Shown one piece after another: positions 24,039 through 35,355 of a stretch of 44,585 nt of DNA. This stretch comes from Salinivirgaceae bacterium. GTDB lineage: Bacteria > Bacteroidota > Bacteroidia > Bacteroidales > SZUA-534. Under the pieces are notes generated by a model, which was not told the DNA's origin, made no database searches, and worked only from the letters and a program-made list of their open reading frames with translations. Position 1 is the first letter of the stretch. Every line of letters starts with the position of its first letter. The stretch spans positions 1 to 44,585 of the forward strand of contig JAQICC010000157.1 in assembly GCA_027858735.1 (NCBI GenBank), in the 5' to 3' direction. Made by a program: the position numbers and the translations under genes.

Positions 24039-26666
24039 ATGAAAAAGAGTTACCGAGCATTAACAATTTTCGCAACATTTTTGTTGTTCATAAGTGCCAC
24101 TGTACTTCAAGCCCAAACCAAAGAGGAATGGCTCAAACAACAACAAGCCGACCGCCAAAAATTCAATGAAGACTACAAAGCCGGATTTGAGAAATTCAAA
24201 CAAGAGCGAGACGAAGCCATTCAGAAAATGGATGAAGAATTTAAAGAATTTCTTAAACAAGAATGGGCTAACTACGATTTATTCAAAGCCGAACAACGCC
24301 AACCTGAACCTAAACCTGAAGGTACTCCAGTATTTGAGGCTACAGGTGAGAAGGCTGCCACTCAACTAAAGGTTGAGGCTCCAAAAAAAGTAGAATCGCA
24401 AGCAATAGCACCAGTTTTGCCCATATTGGCTAAAAGTGCACCTGAGGATTATCAACCAAAATCATCCTCTTTTGGATTTTACGGATCTGATTTGAAAATG
24501 CAATATGATTCAAAATTCATCACATCATTCCCCACTATTATAAGCGAAGAGGTTATTGCAAACAAATGGGATGAAATGAGTCAGACAAATTATCCCGATA
24601 TCATTGATCAATTAAACAGCTACAAATCCCAAATGAATTTAAATGATTGGGGTTACTATTTATTGGTAAAAAATGCATCAAAAAAGATTTCATCAAACGA
24701 AAATGCACAAATATATCTTGAATGGTTTCTTCTTACAAAATCTAATTATAAAGCACGTTTAGCATTTAAAGATTCAAAGCTATTTTTACTGCTACCTTCG
24801 TCGAACAATATATATGGTATGCCATTCTTTACCTTCGATAATTTGCGGTATTACCTGATTAATGGAAAAGAGAGTGACATTTTTACCTATGACCGAGATT
24901 TTCCTGAAGCACGTATTATTATGGACTTAAATATGTATAAGCCCATAACAACTGAAACATTGCTTAAAACAAAACCGGTAAAATTTGAATTCGATGGCCA
25001 GGAATATGCCTTTGATGTTAAATACAATCAAAATGCCATTAACTTTTATAGCGACTATCCTTTAGCCGATATTGAAGTATATTTTGATGCTACAATTACC
25101 TTACAAACTAAAGAATCGTTAACCGATGGTCTATTACCCATAATAAAAGATAAACCGGAATCAGAAGCCGCACTTATATTGCTCCGTTTTGTACAAACTG
25201 CATTTGAATATCAAACTGACCAGCAACAATTTGGACAGGAGAAATTCTTTTTTCCTGACGAACTATTTCATTATGCAGCTTCCGATTGTGAAGATAGATC
25301 AGTACTATTCTCGTACTTAGTAAAGGAGTTATTAGGACTTGATGTTATTGGCTTAAATTACCCAGGACATATGGCTACAGCAGTCAAATTCAACGAAGAA
25401 GTGGTTGGCGATTATATTAATTATAAGGGAGATAAATATGTGGTTTGTGATCCAACCTTTGTAAATGCTCCAATCGGTCAAACTATGCCTCAGTATGCCG
25501 ACAACAATGCAATTATTGTAGAACTTAAAACGTCTCAAGATTTGTTAGGGAAAGGCCGCAAATACTGGCGATTAGCCAATAAAAAAGGTTTATACCAAGG
25601 TGGTAATGGTAAAAACATTGTATTTGATGAGGATAACAATGCTTACCTATGCGGATATTTTAAAGGAGATGTTAACTTTATTGGGCATCCTTTAAAATCT
25701 ACCAACAATACCAATGATATTTTCGTGGCAAAAATTTCACCCGAAAATGGTGTTGAATTCGCTATTAAAATTGGTAGCGCTGGTAACGACATTGCATACA
25801 ACATTACTCTTGGCAAAGACAATAGTTTTTACTTTACAGGATCGTTTAACAAAAATATTAAGGTGGGTACCAAAACTCTTAAAGTAAAGAACAACAGCGA
25901 TGTATTTTTAGCTAAATGCTCCCGTGATGGAGAAGTTCAGTGGGTTAACCAAGCCGGTATTGAACAATTAGACAGCTTAACCAATATGTTTGTTGCCCAT
26001 TTCGATGAAAATGGGAAAAAACTTTGGACTCGAGCCTATGAAGAATCTGAAGACTTTAGCGATTATGGAATTACTGTTGATGAATTGGGAAAAGCATATA
26101 TTACAGCATCACTCTTAGCATCTGCAGGTATGGATGTTTCAACTAAATCGTACGAAAGTTATACTGCTTTTGATCCTATTGAAACTTTGAAAAAAGAAAA
26201 TGATAAACTTGTAGCTCAAAAATACGATCAAGGTATTGCAGGATTATTCGCTGTTTTAAGCCTTATTAACAGCAGCGGAAATTCTTTACCTGGCGGACAA
26301 GCGCAAAAAGCTTTGGATCAATACAATCCTACTTTCAGAAAGAAATCACCTGCTATCTATGAAAATATTGGTAGAATTGAATTTATAAAAAATGCACAAG
26401 GCATTGTTACCATTAGAACAGACGACGGGGCTCCAGTAAACTTTGCAGCACTTAAAGTGAATAACAACTCCAAAATTAAAGTGAGCATGTATAATAGTGG
26501 AAATGCTCAAATTGATATACTTTCTGGTGTTTTAGTGGGAAAAGCTATTATTTGGTATAATTTAAATTTTATTCGATTATTTAAAGATACAGGAGATCTT
26601 ATGTTTGATTACGATGCTGATCATACCCAAAAGAAAATGAACGTGAGTAAAGATATTCTGTATTAA
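24039..26666 (+). CDS. Large exported protein with coiled coil, transglutaminase-like and SBBP-like regions
   Basis: The 875-aa product has a signal peptide (about 1-25, VLQAQ). A highly charged helical segment (about 27-85, KEEWLKQQQADRQKFNEDYK) should form a coiled coil. A beta-rich region follows (about 130-390). A transglutaminase-like core (about 400-490) shows Cys in ASDCEDRSVLFSYLVKELLG, His in NYPGHMATAV and Asp in YVVCDPTFVNAPIGQ, the classic triad order. Then come SBBP-like repeats (about 520-680, YLCGYFKGDVNF, FYFTGSFNKNIKV and AYITASLLASA) and a C-terminal region without a T9SS signal. Such proteins could be proteases, cross-linkers or structural envelope proteins; activity cannot be decided. 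Neighbouring genes do not help. Confidence 0.8.
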   Translation: MKKSYRALTIFATFLLFISATVLQAQTKEEWLKQQQADRQKFNEDYKAGFEKFKQERDEAIQKMDEEFKEFLKQEWANYDLFKAEQRQPEPKPEGTPVFEATGEKAATQLKVEAPKKVESQAIAPVLPILAKSAPEDYQPKSSSFGFYGSDLKMQYDSKFITSFPTIISEEVIANKWDEMSQTNYPDIIDQLNSYKSQMNLNDWGYYLLVKNASKKISSNENAQIYLEWFLLTKSNYKARLAFKDSKLFLLLPSSNNIYGMPFFTFDNLRYYLINGKESDIFTYDRDFPEARIIMDLNMYKPITTETLLKTKPVKFEFDGQEYAFDVKYNQNAINFYSDYPLADIEVYFDATITLQTKESLTDGLLPIIKDKPESEAALILLRFVQTAFEYQTDQQQFGQEKFFFPDELFHYAASDCEDRSVLFSYLVKELLGLDVIGLNYPGHMATAVKFNEEVVGDYINYKGDKYVVCDPTFVNAPIGQTMPQYADNNAIIVELKTSQDLLGKGRKYWRLANKKGLYQGGNGKNIVFDEDNNAYLCGYFKGDVNFIGHPLKSTNNTNDIFVAKISPENGVEFAIKIGSAGNDIAYNITLGKDNSFYFTGSFNKNIKVGTKTLKVKNNSDVFLAKCSRDGEVQWVNQAGIEQLDSLTNMFVAHFDENGKKLWTRAYEESEDFSDYGITVDELGKAYITASLLASAGMDVSTKSYESYTAFDPIETLKKENDKLVAQKYDQGIAGLFAVLSLINSSGNSLPGGQAQKALDQYNPTFRKKSPAIYENIGRIEFIKNAQGIVTIRTDDGAPVNFAALKVNNNSKIKVSMYNSGNAQIDILSGVLVGKAIIWYNLNFIRLFKDTGDLMFDYDADHTQKKMNVSKDILY

Positions 26667-26848
26667 ATTTAAATTCCATAATAAAACACTAATTTACTCG
26701 TTTTAACAGTAAACCAACTAGATAAAGAATAAAGCAACGCAATCGATTGCTAATACATTAATTGGTGATTAACAATAACTTACACCAGCTTTTAGCAAGC
26801 TTTTAGAAGACTAAAATAAGAAACTATTTAAAAAGCAAATGCAAACTT

Positions 26849-26877
26849 TTTGTAACATCTAATAATTAATACTTTTG
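26849..26877 (+). promoter_or_regulatory. Promoter of the T9SS-sorted protein gene
   Basis: TTTG at 26849-26852 and TACTTTTG at 26870-26877, separated by 17 bp, match the Bacteroidota -33/-7 promoter. The 5' leader to the ATG at 26957 would be about 75 nt and AT-rich. Confidence 0.7.
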
Positions 26878-26956
26878 TTGCCATAAAAATGAAAGAGTAG
26901 CACTTGCTATCATAAACTTTTTAATATTTTAATACATTAATTTTTAATTTCTAATT

Positions 26957-27586
26957 ATGAGAAAAATTTACACTGCTATTACAATTTTATTATTCTCGGC
27001 ATCTGCTTTTGCTGGGATTGGAACGGATTTTATTTCGGGTTCCGTTCAAGAACAAGTTAGTACTTCTATTACTACCTATGCTATAGATGGTCAGTTGGAA
27101 GACGCTGTTATTGATGAAGATGCAGCTACCGTTACTGTAAAATTAACTGAAGGAACCGATGTATCAGCTCTGGTTCCTACATTCACACTTGCTGAAGGTG
27201 CAGTTAGCTACATTGAACAAGTTACACAAACTACTGGTGAAGCTGTGGATTTTGGCGATGATGCTTCAGTTGTTTACAATGTTGTTAATGGTGCTGACTC
27301 GAGAGAATGGACTGTATCAATCGATTTCTTTAGTACTGTCAACGAAACATCATTAGATGTTGTATCAATGTATCCAAACCCGGTTAACAATGCATTAACT
27401 ATTTCTAACATGGAAGGCGTTAAAGAAGTTATTGTTAGCAATGTTTTAGGTCAAGCATTAATTGCTAAGCCTGTAAGCGGAATTGAAACAACAATCAACA
27501 CTTCTGATTTCAGAACTGGTATTTACATTGTAACTCTTGTTTCTGAAAACGGTTTAACTCGTTCAGAAAGAATTATCAAAAAATAA
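26957..27586 (+). CDS. Secreted protein with T9SS type A sorting domain
   Basis: The 209-aa product has a signal peptide (about 1-19, FSASAFAG). It is followed by one beta-sandwich of about 90 residues (about 35-125) resembling the DUF5018/cadherin-like repeats of Bacteroidota surface proteins (ALVPTFTLAEGAVSYIEQVT, NGADSREWTVSIDF). A Por_secretion-tail sorting domain runs from about residue 138 to the end (VSMYPNPVNNALTISN, FRTGIYIVTLVSENG, ending ERIIKK). It should be exported by Sec, then secreted or anchored by the type IX system. The strong promoter and terminator around it suggest an independently and possibly highly expressed gene. Its specific role is unknown. Confidence 0.85.
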   Translation: MRKIYTAITILLFSASAFAGIGTDFISGSVQEQVSTSITTYAIDGQLEDAVIDEDAATVTVKLTEGTDVSALVPTFTLAEGAVSYIEQVTQTTGEAVDFGDDASVVYNVVNGADSREWTVSIDFFSTVNETSLDVVSMYPNPVNNALTISNMEGVKEVIVSNVLGQALIAKPVSGIETTINTSDFRTGIYIVTLVSENGLTRSERIIKK

Positions 27587-27607
27587 GTTTAAAACTTATA
27601 TAGAAGA

Positions 27608-27636
27608 AAAGCTGCCCAAAAGGCAGCTTTTTTTTT
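27608..27636 (+). terminator. Intrinsic terminator after the T9SS gene
   Basis: AAAGCTGCC (27608-27616) pairs with GGCAGCTTT (27622-27630) around CAAAA, followed by Ts to 27636. It is the clearest plus-strand terminator of the window. Confidence 0.93.
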
Positions 27637-27760
27637 GTCCATAGTCGCATAAAAACATTTGCAAAGCTCCATATATCCATAAAAGAATTATTAAAAAGGG
27701 CAACTTGCCTGCTGCAATTATTTATTTAGCAGACTAGATTAAGGGAAGAAAAGCTCAGCG

Positions 27761-29065
27761 TTATTCTAATTCTTGTAGATATTTTAATAAATCAGCAACA
27801 ACAAATGTACTTCCTCCAACAAAAATTAAATCGTTTGGTTTTGCCTTGATTTTCGCTGCTAAAAAAGCATCAGGCACATTTGAAAAGAATGTATTCTGAA
27901 AACCTAATTTGGCTGCTACTTTTGCTAGCTTCTCACTATTATAAGCCCTTGGAATTTCAGCTTGCGTAAAATAGTATTGTGCACCTTGGGGTAATATACG
28001 AAGTATACTATCAACATCTTTGTCATCAACAGTTCCAAAAACAATATGCAAATTTAAATACTGTTCATTTTTTAGTTGCTCAAACACATAATTCAACCCC
28101 TCCTTATTATGTCCAGTGTCACATATTACTTTTGGATTATCTTGTACCACAAACCAGCGACCTAATAATTTTGTATTTATTATAACTTTAGACAGGCCAC
28201 TAATTATAGCATGTTTAGGTATATTAAAATACGGTATCAATACTTGCAATGCACCAAATACAGGAATGATATTCCTTTTCTGATAATGACCTATTAAATC
28301 TAATGAAACAGTATAAGTGGTTCCACTTTGCTCGTTTCTAATAGCAATTTCTTGAAAACTACCTGCACTTTTTAAATCCCTGATACTAAATCTTCTTTCC
28401 GAAAAGCAAATAAACGATTCTTTCTCTTCTGCCTTTTTTCGAAAAACAGGTTCAGTGTCTTCGTTTAATTCACCAATAATTACAGGCACTTCTTCCTTTA
28501 TAATTCCGGCCTTTTCCTGAGCAATTTCACTTAATGATTTACCGAGAAAAGAGGTGTGATCCAACCCAATATTTGTAATTATTGAAACTACCGGATTAAT
28601 AATATTCGTGGAATCGAGCCTACCTCCCATTCCAACTTCAATAACGGCGACATCTACCATTTGCTCTTTAAAATAATTAAAAGCCATAGCTACAGTCATT
28701 TCAAAAAAAGAGGGCCCCAATTCATCTATAATATCTTTATTTTTGGTAACAAAATCCACAACATCTTCCTCCGAAATCATCTGTCCATTTATCTTGATCC
28801 TTTCACGAAAGTCCAATAGATGCGGTGATGTATAAAGTCCTGTTTTTAAGCCGGCCTCCTGTAAAATGGATGCTATCATATGCGAAACCGATCCTTTGCC
28901 ATTTGTTCCTGCAACATGTATAGCTTGAAAGTTTCGGTGTGGATAATCAAAGTGTTTATCTAAAGCCAATGTATTGTTTAAGTTTGCCTTATAGGCTGCT
29001 TTACCATCTCGCTGGTACATTGGGAGCTGTGAAAAAAGATATTGTATAGTTTGTTTGTAGTCCAT
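27761..29065 (-). CDS. folC: Folylpolyglutamate synthase / dihydrofolate synthase
   Basis: The product is a 434-aa Mur-ligase-family enzyme that adds glutamate to dihydropteroate and to folates using ATP. It has the P-loop AIHVAGTNGKGSVSHMIASI (about 49-68), GLYTSPHLLDFRERI, the VIEVGMGGRLDSTNI block, TNIGLDHTSFLG and the C-terminal ligase motif VICDTGHNKEGL. Length and order fit a complete bifunctional FolC. It is transcribed alone, divergent from the phoH-like gene with 135 bp between them. No folP or folate operon is nearby. Confidence 0.95.
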   Translation of the reverse strand: MDYKQTIQYLFSQLPMYQRDGKAAYKANLNNTLALDKHFDYPHRNFQAIHVAGTNGKGSVSHMIASILQEAGLKTGLYTSPHLLDFRERIKINGQMISEEDVVDFVTKNKDIIDELGPSFFEMTVAMAFNYFKEQMVDVAVIEVGMGGRLDSTNIINPVVSIITNIGLDHTSFLGKSLSEIAQEKAGIIKEEVPVIIGELNEDTEPVFRKKAEEKESFICFSERRFSIRDLKSAGSFQEIAIRNEQSGTTYTVSLDLIGHYQKRNIIPVFGALQVLIPYFNIPKHAIISGLSKVIINTKLLGRWFVVQDNPKVICDTGHNKEGLNYVFEQLKNEQYLNLHIVFGTVDDKDVDSILRILPQGAQYYFTQAEIPRAYNSEKLAKVAAKLGFQNTFFSNVPDAFLAAKIKAKPNDLIFVGGSTFVVADLLKYLQELE

Positions 29066-29200
29066 AAATAATTCTGTAAAAATACTAATTCATAACTAAA
29101 TGCGACTATTGAATTAAACTAAATATCCGTAAGGTAATTTTAAATTGAATATATATTTTCCTATCTTTAATATAATTCACTCACCCAAAAACTAGATATC

Positions 29201-30529
29201 ATGAAAAATAACATCAAATTTTTTATTCTCGATACAAATGTACTACTACACGATTTCAGTTGTATTTATAATTTTCAAGATAATGACATTGTAATTCCTA
29301 TTGTGGCTCTCGAAGAGCTCGATAAATTCAAGAAAGGCAATGATCAAATAAATTTTAATGCGCGCGAATTTACGCGATCCTTAGACAGTTTAATTGAGGG
29401 CGATATACCTACAGAAGGTATTTCACTTGGTAAAGGTCGCGGAAAACTATTTCTGGAAACTGGCAAACCTTTTTCTCAAGAAATGAAGGACTCATTTGGA
29501 GAACAAACTGCCGATCATAGAATTTTGGCTATTGCCAATCATTTAAAAAACAAAAACAATAAGCGTAAAGTAATTTTAGTAACTAAAGATATAAACTTAC
29601 GTGTAAAAGCTAAGTCACTTGGTATTTTTGCAGAAGACTACTCTTCCGACAAGGTTCAAAATATTGATGAGCTTCATAAAGGGATAGATACTATTGAGAA
29701 TATGGAAGCTGATTTAATTAACCGACTATATCAGAATTATGATGGCATTCCTATAGCAGATTTTGGTTTTAAAAGAGAAATTGAAGCTCATGAATATATT
29801 ATTTTAAAAAGCATTGGGAAAAGTGCTCTTACTCATTTCAATCCTCTTCAAAAGACTTTAGATTGTATTGAAAAAAAGAAAATATTTGGAATTGAACCTA
29901 GAAATGCAGAACAAACCTTCTCATTAGACGCTCTTATGAGGCCTGAAGTATCTTTAGTTTCCCTTACAGGTAAAGCTGGAACTGGTAAAACTCTATTGGC
30001 CTTAGCTGCAGCATTGCAACAGAATCACATGTACGATCAGGTCTTTCTTGCTCGTCCAATAGTACCCTTAGCAAATCGCGACTTAGGTTTTTTACCTGGC
30101 GATGTAAATGATAAAATAGGCCCATACATGCTACCTTTATATGATAACTTGGGAGTAATAAAACATCAGTTTAAAACAAATAGTAAAGAGGTTTTGAAGA
30201 TTGAGGAAATGCTAAAAGATGAAAAATTATTAATAACCCCATTAGCTTACATTAGAGGTCGAAGTTTATCAAATATTTTTTTTATTGTAGACGAAGCTCA
30301 AAATTTAACTCCTCACGAAATTAAAACTATTGTAACTCGCGCAGGAGAAGGTACCAAGATAGTATTTACAGGCGACATTAACCAAATTGACTCACCATAC
30401 CTTGATACCAAATCGAATGGACTAACATATTTAACTGACCGAATGAAAGGTCAAGAACTTTTTGCACATGTAAACTTAATTAAAGGAGAACGAAGTATTC
30501 TTGCTGAGTTAGCTAGTGATCTTTTATAA
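29201..30529 (+). CDS. PIN domain-containing PhoH-family ATPase
   Basis: The product is a 442-aa fusion of an N-terminal PIN nuclease domain (about 5-150, FFILDTNVLLHD and VALEELDKFKKG, with acidic residues in DHRILAIA and VTKDINLR) and a C-terminal PhoH P-loop ATPase (about 235-440). The Walker A is GKAGTGKTLLALAAAL (about 257-272), Walker B FFIVDEAQNLTPHE, and sensor-like FTGDINQIDSPYLD. Such PIN-PhoH proteins (PhoH2/YlaK-like) act on RNA in tested members, coupling unwinding with cleavage. Not all are toxin-linked, and no antitoxin gene is seen here. A hairpin follows the stop. Confidence 0.92.
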   Translation: MKNNIKFFILDTNVLLHDFSCIYNFQDNDIVIPIVALEELDKFKKGNDQINFNAREFTRSLDSLIEGDIPTEGISLGKGRGKLFLETGKPFSQEMKDSFGEQTADHRILAIANHLKNKNNKRKVILVTKDINLRVKAKSLGIFAEDYSSDKVQNIDELHKGIDTIENMEADLINRLYQNYDGIPIADFGFKREIEAHEYIILKSIGKSALTHFNPLQKTLDCIEKKKIFGIEPRNAEQTFSLDALMRPEVSLVSLTGKAGTGKTLLALAAALQQNHMYDQVFLARPIVPLANRDLGFLPGDVNDKIGPYMLPLYDNLGVIKHQFKTNSKEVLKIEEMLKDEKLLITPLAYIRGRSLSNIFFIVDEAQNLTPHEIKTIVTRAGEGTKIVFTGDINQIDSPYLDTKSNGLTYLTDRMKGQELFAHVNLIKGERSILAELASDLL

Positions 30530-30537
30530 TGAAGAGA

Positions 30538-30562
30538 ATGCCTCTCAAAAATTGAGAGGCAT
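30538..30562. terminator. Hairpin between convergent phoH-like and DUF3467 genes
   Basis: ATGCCTCTCAA (30538-30548) pairs with TTGAGAGGCAT (30552-30562) around a 3-nt loop. There is no T-tract on the plus strand, so it is a weak or processing-type terminator, possibly two-way. Confidence 0.6.
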
Positions 30563-30635
30563 ATATAAAAAGAATAAAGTCATTTTCTTTAACTTATCAA
30601 AATTATAGATCACAGAAGTGTATTTTAAAATAAAT

Positions 30636-30959
30636 CTATGCCTGTGCTGTTGGTCCACCAAAATTCATTGGCATATTGGAACCACCACCACCTTCAATAT
30701 TTTTTATTTTACCATGTAACGCTTCATATTTTGATATATTATCTTGCAAAGCACCTAAAAGCCTTTTAGCATGTTCTGGTGTAAGTATTATTCTTGATTT
30801 AACTTTTGCTTTTGGAACTCCTGGCATTATTCTTACAAAATCAAGAACAAACTCTGCGCTTGAATGGGTAATTACTGCCAAATTAGAGTACACTCCTTGG
30901 GCTACATCTTCACTTAATTCAATATTTAATTGATTTGATTTTTTAGCGTTATCTTCCAT
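30636..30959 (-). CDS. DUF3467 domain protein
   Basis: The product is a 107-aa soluble protein. The DUF3467 core covers about residues 10-80 (LNIELSEDVAQGVYSNLAVI, HSSAEFVLDFVRIMPGVPKA, RIILTPEHAKRLLGALQDNI) and a Gly/Met-rich tail follows (GGGGSNMPMNFGGPTAQA). Function is unknown. It lies just after the rpoC terminator on the same strand, so it may be transcribed by read-through or from a promoter in the 105-bp gap. This linkage with rpoC recurs in Bacteroidota as far as I recall. Confidence 0.88.
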   Translation of the reverse strand: MEDNAKKSNQLNIELSEDVAQGVYSNLAVITHSSAEFVLDFVRIMPGVPKAKVKSRIILTPEHAKRLLGALQDNISKYEALHGKIKNIEGGGGSNMPMNFGGPTAQA

Positions 30960-31017
30960 CTTATTATTACTTAAATTTTAATACAAATTTAATAAAATAA
31001 ATTTGAGTTGGTGATAC

Positions 31018-31043
31018 AAAAAAGGCCGACAAAAACGTCGGCC
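31018..31043 (-). terminator. Intrinsic terminator of the rpoBC cluster
   Basis: In the minus direction GGCCGAC (31043-31037) pairs with GTCGGCC (31030-31024), and six Ts follow. It lies 22 bp after the rpoC stop codon. Confidence 0.93.
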
Positions 31044-31064
31044 CTATATTGCATAATTTTATAA

Positions 31065-34000
31065 TTATTCTTGTCCTATCTCTTCTCGCTTTGCAGCCAA
31101 AAGAGCTTCATATTCCTCTTTATTGCCAACAATCATATTAGAGAATCTTCTTGTACCTGTACCTGCTGGAATTAAATGACCAACAATTACATTTTCTTTC
31201 AATCCCTCTAGCTTATCAATCTTTCCATTAATTGCAGCTTCGTTCAACACTTTAGTAGTTTCCTGGAACGATGCGGCTGACATAAAGCTTTTAGTTTGAA
31301 GTGCAGCACGTGTAATACCTTGAAGTATCTGACTCGAAGTTGCCGGAACAGCATCTCTGCTCTCAATAAGTTTCAAGTCTTTTCTACGAAGAATTGAATT
31401 CTCATCGCGAAGTTTTCTAGCAGTCACAATTTGCCCTGGTCTTAAAATAGAATCACCACCGTCAACAATAACTTTTTTATCCCATATCCAGTCGTTTTCT
31501 TCCATGAATATGTTTTTATCAATAATCTGTTTTTGTAGAAATTTAGTATCACCTGGATCAACAATATCCACTTTACGCATCATCTGACGAACGATAACTT
31601 CAAAGTGTTTATCGTTAATTTTCACACCTTGCAAACGGTAAACCTCTTGAACCTCATTTACAATATACTCTTGTACTTTAGTTGGTCCCTTAATTGCTAG
31701 GATATCTGATGGTGTAATAGCTCCATCTGATAAAGGAGTACCTGCCTTAACATAGTCATTTTCTTGAACCAAAATCTGTCTTGAAAGTGGCACTAGATAT
31801 TTAACTATTTCAGCTGTACGAGAAGTTACAATAATTTCACGGTTTCCTCTTTTTATTTTACCAAAGCTAATCTCACCATCAATTTCAGCAACTACTGCAG
31901 GATTAGAAGGATTACGCGCCTCAAACAATTCAGTTACACGAGGCAAACCACCGGTAATATCACCAGTTTTACCTACCGAACGTGGAATTTTAACAATTAC
32001 TTGTCCAGTGTTCACCGCATCGCCTTCATTTTTAACAATGTGCGCACCAACTGGTAAATTGTATTGTTTAAGCTGTTCTCCTGCTTTATTTACAATTTTT
32101 ACTCCAGCATTTTTAGTTTTATCTCTGGTTTCAATAATTACTTTTTCCTTAAATCCAGTCTGCTCATCAGCTTCTTCACGGAAAGTAATCCCTTCTTCAA
32201 CATTATCAAAACTAATAAAACCAGATGCTTCAGAAACAATCACAGCATTATAAGGATCCCACTCACAAATAAGTTCACCTTTGCTGACTTTAGCTCCTTC
32301 TTTTACATAAAGTTTTGATCCGTAAGGAATAGAGTTAGTGGAAAGAACTAAACCTGTATTTTTATCAAATAATTTAGCTTCACCTAAACGTCCAATAACA
32401 ACATATGATTTAATACCATCTTCCTCGAATTCAACTGTACGAAGTTCTTCAAACTCAATTTTTCCATCGTAGCTTGCAACTACATTAGCTTGAGATGCAA
32501 TATTACCAGCAGTACCCCCTACGTGGAATGTTCGAAGTGTTAGCTGTGTACCTGGTTCACCAATTGACTGTGCAGCAATTACACCCACAGCTTCACCTAT
32601 TTGAACCATTCTACTGTTTGACAAGTTTCTTCCGTAGCATTTTGAGCAAACTCCAATTTTTGATTCGCACGTTAACACTGAACGTATTTCAACTTGTTCA
32701 ATCGGAGAATCTTCAAGTACCTTTGAAATCTCCTCAGTAAACTCCTCACCTGAAGAAATAATTATGTCTCCACTGATTGGATGATATATATCATGAACTG
32801 ATGTTCTACCAAGCACTCTTTCGTATAATGTTTCTACGATTTCTTCATTCTTTTTAAGTGTCAATGCAACAAGACCTCTTAATGTACCACAATCTGGTTG
32901 TGTTATAATAACATCTTGTGAAACATCAACCAATCGACGCGTTAAGTAACCCGCATCAGCAGTTTTAAGGGCAGTATCAGCAAGACCTTTACGAGCACCG
33001 TGAGTTGAAATAAAGTACTCAAGTACAGAAAGCCCCTCTTTAAAGTTTGAAAGAATTGGATTTTCAATAATCTGACCACCTGCGGCACCTGATTTCTGAG
33101 GCTTGGCCATAAGACCACGCATACCAGACAGCTGACGAATTTGCTCCTTAGAACCCCTTGCACCAGAATCAAGCATCATATAAACAGAGTTAAAACCCTG
33201 ATTATCTGAACTTAATTGATTCATTAAAATCTGTGTTAGCTTAGCATTGGTGTGTGTCCAAATATCAATAATCTGGTTATAACGTTCGTTATTAGTAATG
33301 AAACCCATGTTATAGTTATTCTTAACTTCATCAACCTGAGCATATCCCTCATCAACAAGAATTTGTTTTTCTGCAGGAATAATAACATCACCTAAATTAA
33401 ACGATAGTCCACCTTCAAAAGCAATTCGGTATCCTAAATCTTTAATATCATCTAGGAAATTTGCAGTAACAGCAGTACCACACTGCTTATAAATATTTCC
33501 AATAATGTCGCGAAGTGATTTTTTTGTTAGAACTTCATTAATAAAACCAACTGCTTCGGGAACACATTTGTTAAAAAGTACCCTTCCAAGTGTAGTTTCA
33601 ATAAGAATTTCTTTCAACTCTCCATCAACAATATCCCTAGTTTTAACCTTTATATTGGCATGTAGTGCAACTCTTTTTTCATTAAAAGCAATTGTTGCCT
33701 CTTCTTCCGAATAAAACATTAATCCTTCGCCAAGAACACCTACTCTACCTTTGGTTACATAATATAGTCCTAGAACCATATCCTGCGATGGAACAGTAAT
33801 TGGTGCACCATTAGCAGGGTTCAAAATATTATGAGAACCAAGCATTAACATTTGAGCTTCAAGAATTGCAGCATTGCCTAATGGTAAGTGAACAGCCATC
33901 TGGTCACCGTCAAAGTCAGCATTAAAAGCCGTACATGCTAGCGGGTGAAGTTGAATAGCTTTACCTTCAATAAGTTTAGGCTGAAAAGCCTGAATACCTA

Positions 34001-35330
34001 AACGGTGTAGTGTTGGTGCACGGTTAAGTAGCACCGGATGACCACGTAAAACGTTTTCTAGAATATCCCATACTACAGGGTCTTTTCTATCCACAATTTT
34101 CTTCGCCGATTTTACAGTTTTTACAATACCGCGCTCTATAAGCTTACGAATAACAAAAGGCTTGTAAAGCTCCGCTGCCATATCTTTTGGAATACCACAT
34201 TCGTGCATTTTCAATTCCGGACCAACCACAATAACCGAACGTGCACTATAATCAACCCTTTTACCAAGTAGGTTTTGACGAAAACGTCCCTGCTTACCTT
34301 TCAAGCTATCGCTTAAAGATTTTAAAGCACGGTTACTTTCTGTTTTAACAGCATTGGCTTTTCTAGAGTTATCGAATAATGAATCAACAGCTTCTTGAAG
34401 CATACGTTTTTCATTACGTAAAATTACTTCAGGAGCTTTAATTTCGATTAATCGTTTTAAACGATTGTTACGGATAATAACTCGACGATACAAATCGTTA
34501 AGGTCAGACGTCGCAAATCTACCTCCATCAAGTGGAACTAGAGGACGTAATTCTGGTGGAATTACTGGAACAACTTTTACAATCATCCATTCAGGACGAT
34601 TGCGTCCTTTTGATGCACGGAACGATTCAACAACTTGCAGACGCTTTAAAGCCTCATTTTTACGTTGTTGTGATGTTTCTGTATTTGCTTTATGACGTAA
34701 CGAATACGATAATTCATCAAGATCTAATCGCTCTAACAGGCCATGAAGTCCTTCAGCACCCATTTTTGCGATAAATTTATTCGGATCGGAATCCTCAAGG
34801 AATTGATTTTCCTTAGGTAACTTCTCCATAAAATCAAGATACTCTTCTTCTGTTAAGAAATCCAAATATTGAACGCCCTCTTCAGTTAGTGTGCCTGGAT
34901 TTATAACTACGTATCTTTCGTAGTAAATAATCGTATCCAATTTTTTTGTAGGTAAACCTAACAAGTAGCCGATTTTATTTGGTAATGATTTGAAATACCA
35001 AATATGTGCTACTGGAACAACAAGTTGAATGTGTCCCATACGCTCACGGCGTACTTTCTTTTCTGTTACCTCAACACCACAACGGTCACAAACAATTCCT
35101 TTATAACGAATTCGCTTGTATTTACCACAATGGCATTCATAATCTTTTACAGGCCCAAAAATTCTCTCACAAAACAACCCATCTCTTTCGGGTTTGTATG
35201 TACGATAATTAATGGTTTCTGGTTTTAATACTTCACCACTTGAACGTTCTAGTATCTCTTCTGGAGAAGCTAAACCAATTGAAATCCTCGTAAAATCACT
35301 CTTTACTTTATTTTCCCTTCTAAAGGCCAT
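31065..35330 (-). CDS. rpoC: DNA-directed RNA polymerase subunit beta'
   Basis: The product is the 1421-aa catalytic subunit of RNA polymerase. The N-terminal zinc site is CHCGKYK with CDRCGVEV (about 66-88). The Mg-binding active-site motif is [15 protein letters not shown] (about 464-478). Bridge-helix and trigger-loop regions include the [20 protein letters not shown] and [12 protein letters not shown] stretches. The second zinc site is [16 protein letters not shown] (about 885-900). The end [22 protein letters not shown] is the usual C-terminal tail. Length is normal for Bacteroidota. It follows rpoB after 61 bp that contain a terminator-like hairpin. Confidence 0.98.
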   Translation of the reverse strand: MAFRRENKVKSDFTRISIGLASPEEILERSSGEVLKPETINYRTYKPERDGLFCERIFGPVKDYECHCGKYKRIRYKGIVCDRCGVEVTEKKVRRERMGHIQLVVPVAHIWYFKSLPNKIGYLLGLPTKKLDTIIYYERYVVINPGTLTEEGVQYLDFLTEEEYLDFMEKLPKENQFLEDSDPNKFIAKMGAEGLHGLLERLDLDELSYSLRHKANTETSQQRKNEALKRLQVVESFRASKGRNRPEWMIVKVVPVIPPELRPLVPLDGGRFATSDLNDLYRRVIIRNNRLKRLIEIKAPEVILRNEKRMLQEAVDSLFDNSRKANAVKTESNRALKSLSDSLKGKQGRFRQNLLGKRVDYSARSVIVVGPELKMHECGIPKDMAAELYKPFVIRKLIERGIVKTVKSAKKIVDRKDPVVWDILENVLRGHPVLLNRAPTLHRLGIQAFQPKLIEGKAIQLHPLACTAFNADFDGDQMAVHLPLGNAAILEAQMLMLGSHNILNPANGAPITVPSQDMVLGLYYVTKGRVGVLGEGLMFYSEEEATIAFNEKRVALHANIKVKTRDIVDGELKEILIETTLGRVLFNKCVPEAVGFINEVLTKKSLRDIIGNIYKQCGTAVTANFLDDIKDLGYRIAFEGGLSFNLGDVIIPAEKQILVDEGYAQVDEVKNNYNMGFITNNERYNQIIDIWTHTNAKLTQILMNQLSSDNQGFNSVYMMLDSGARGSKEQIRQLSGMRGLMAKPQKSGAAGGQIIENPILSNFKEGLSVLEYFISTHGARKGLADTALKTADAGYLTRRLVDVSQDVIITQPDCGTLRGLVALTLKKNEEIVETLYERVLGRTSVHDIYHPISGDIIISSGEEFTEEISKVLEDSPIEQVEIRSVLTCESKIGVCSKCYGRNLSNSRMVQIGEAVGVIAAQSIGEPGTQLTLRTFHVGGTAGNIASQANVVASYDGKIEFEELRTVEFEEDGIKSYVVIGRLGEAKLFDKNTGLVLSTNSIPYGSKLYVKEGAKVSKGELICEWDPYNAVIVSEASGFISFDNVEEGITFREEADEQTGFKEKVIIETRDKTKNAGVKIVNKAGEQLKQYNLPVGAHIVKNEGDAVNTGQVIVKIPRSVGKTGDITGGLPRVTELFEARNPSNPAVVAEIDGEISFGKIKRGNREIIVTSRTAEIVKYLVPLSRQILVQENDYVKAGTPLSDGAITPSDILAIKGPTKVQEYIVNEVQEVYRLQGVKINDKHFEVIVRQMMRKVDIVDPGDTKFLQKQIIDKNIFMEENDWIWDKKVIVDGGDSILRPGQIVTARKLRDENSILRRKDLKLIESRDAVPATSSQILQGITRAALQTKSFMSAASFQETTKVLNEAAINGKIDKLEGLKENVIVGHLIPAGTGTRRFSNMIVGNKEEYEALLAAKREEIGQE

Positions 35331-35355
35331 AAAAGAAAGTTTTAATAGATTATGG

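Noticed and set aside
29201-30529. PIN-PhoH gene as a toxin-antitoxin pair
   Set aside because: No small antitoxin-like gene precedes it; the 135-bp gap to folC has no suitable ORF.
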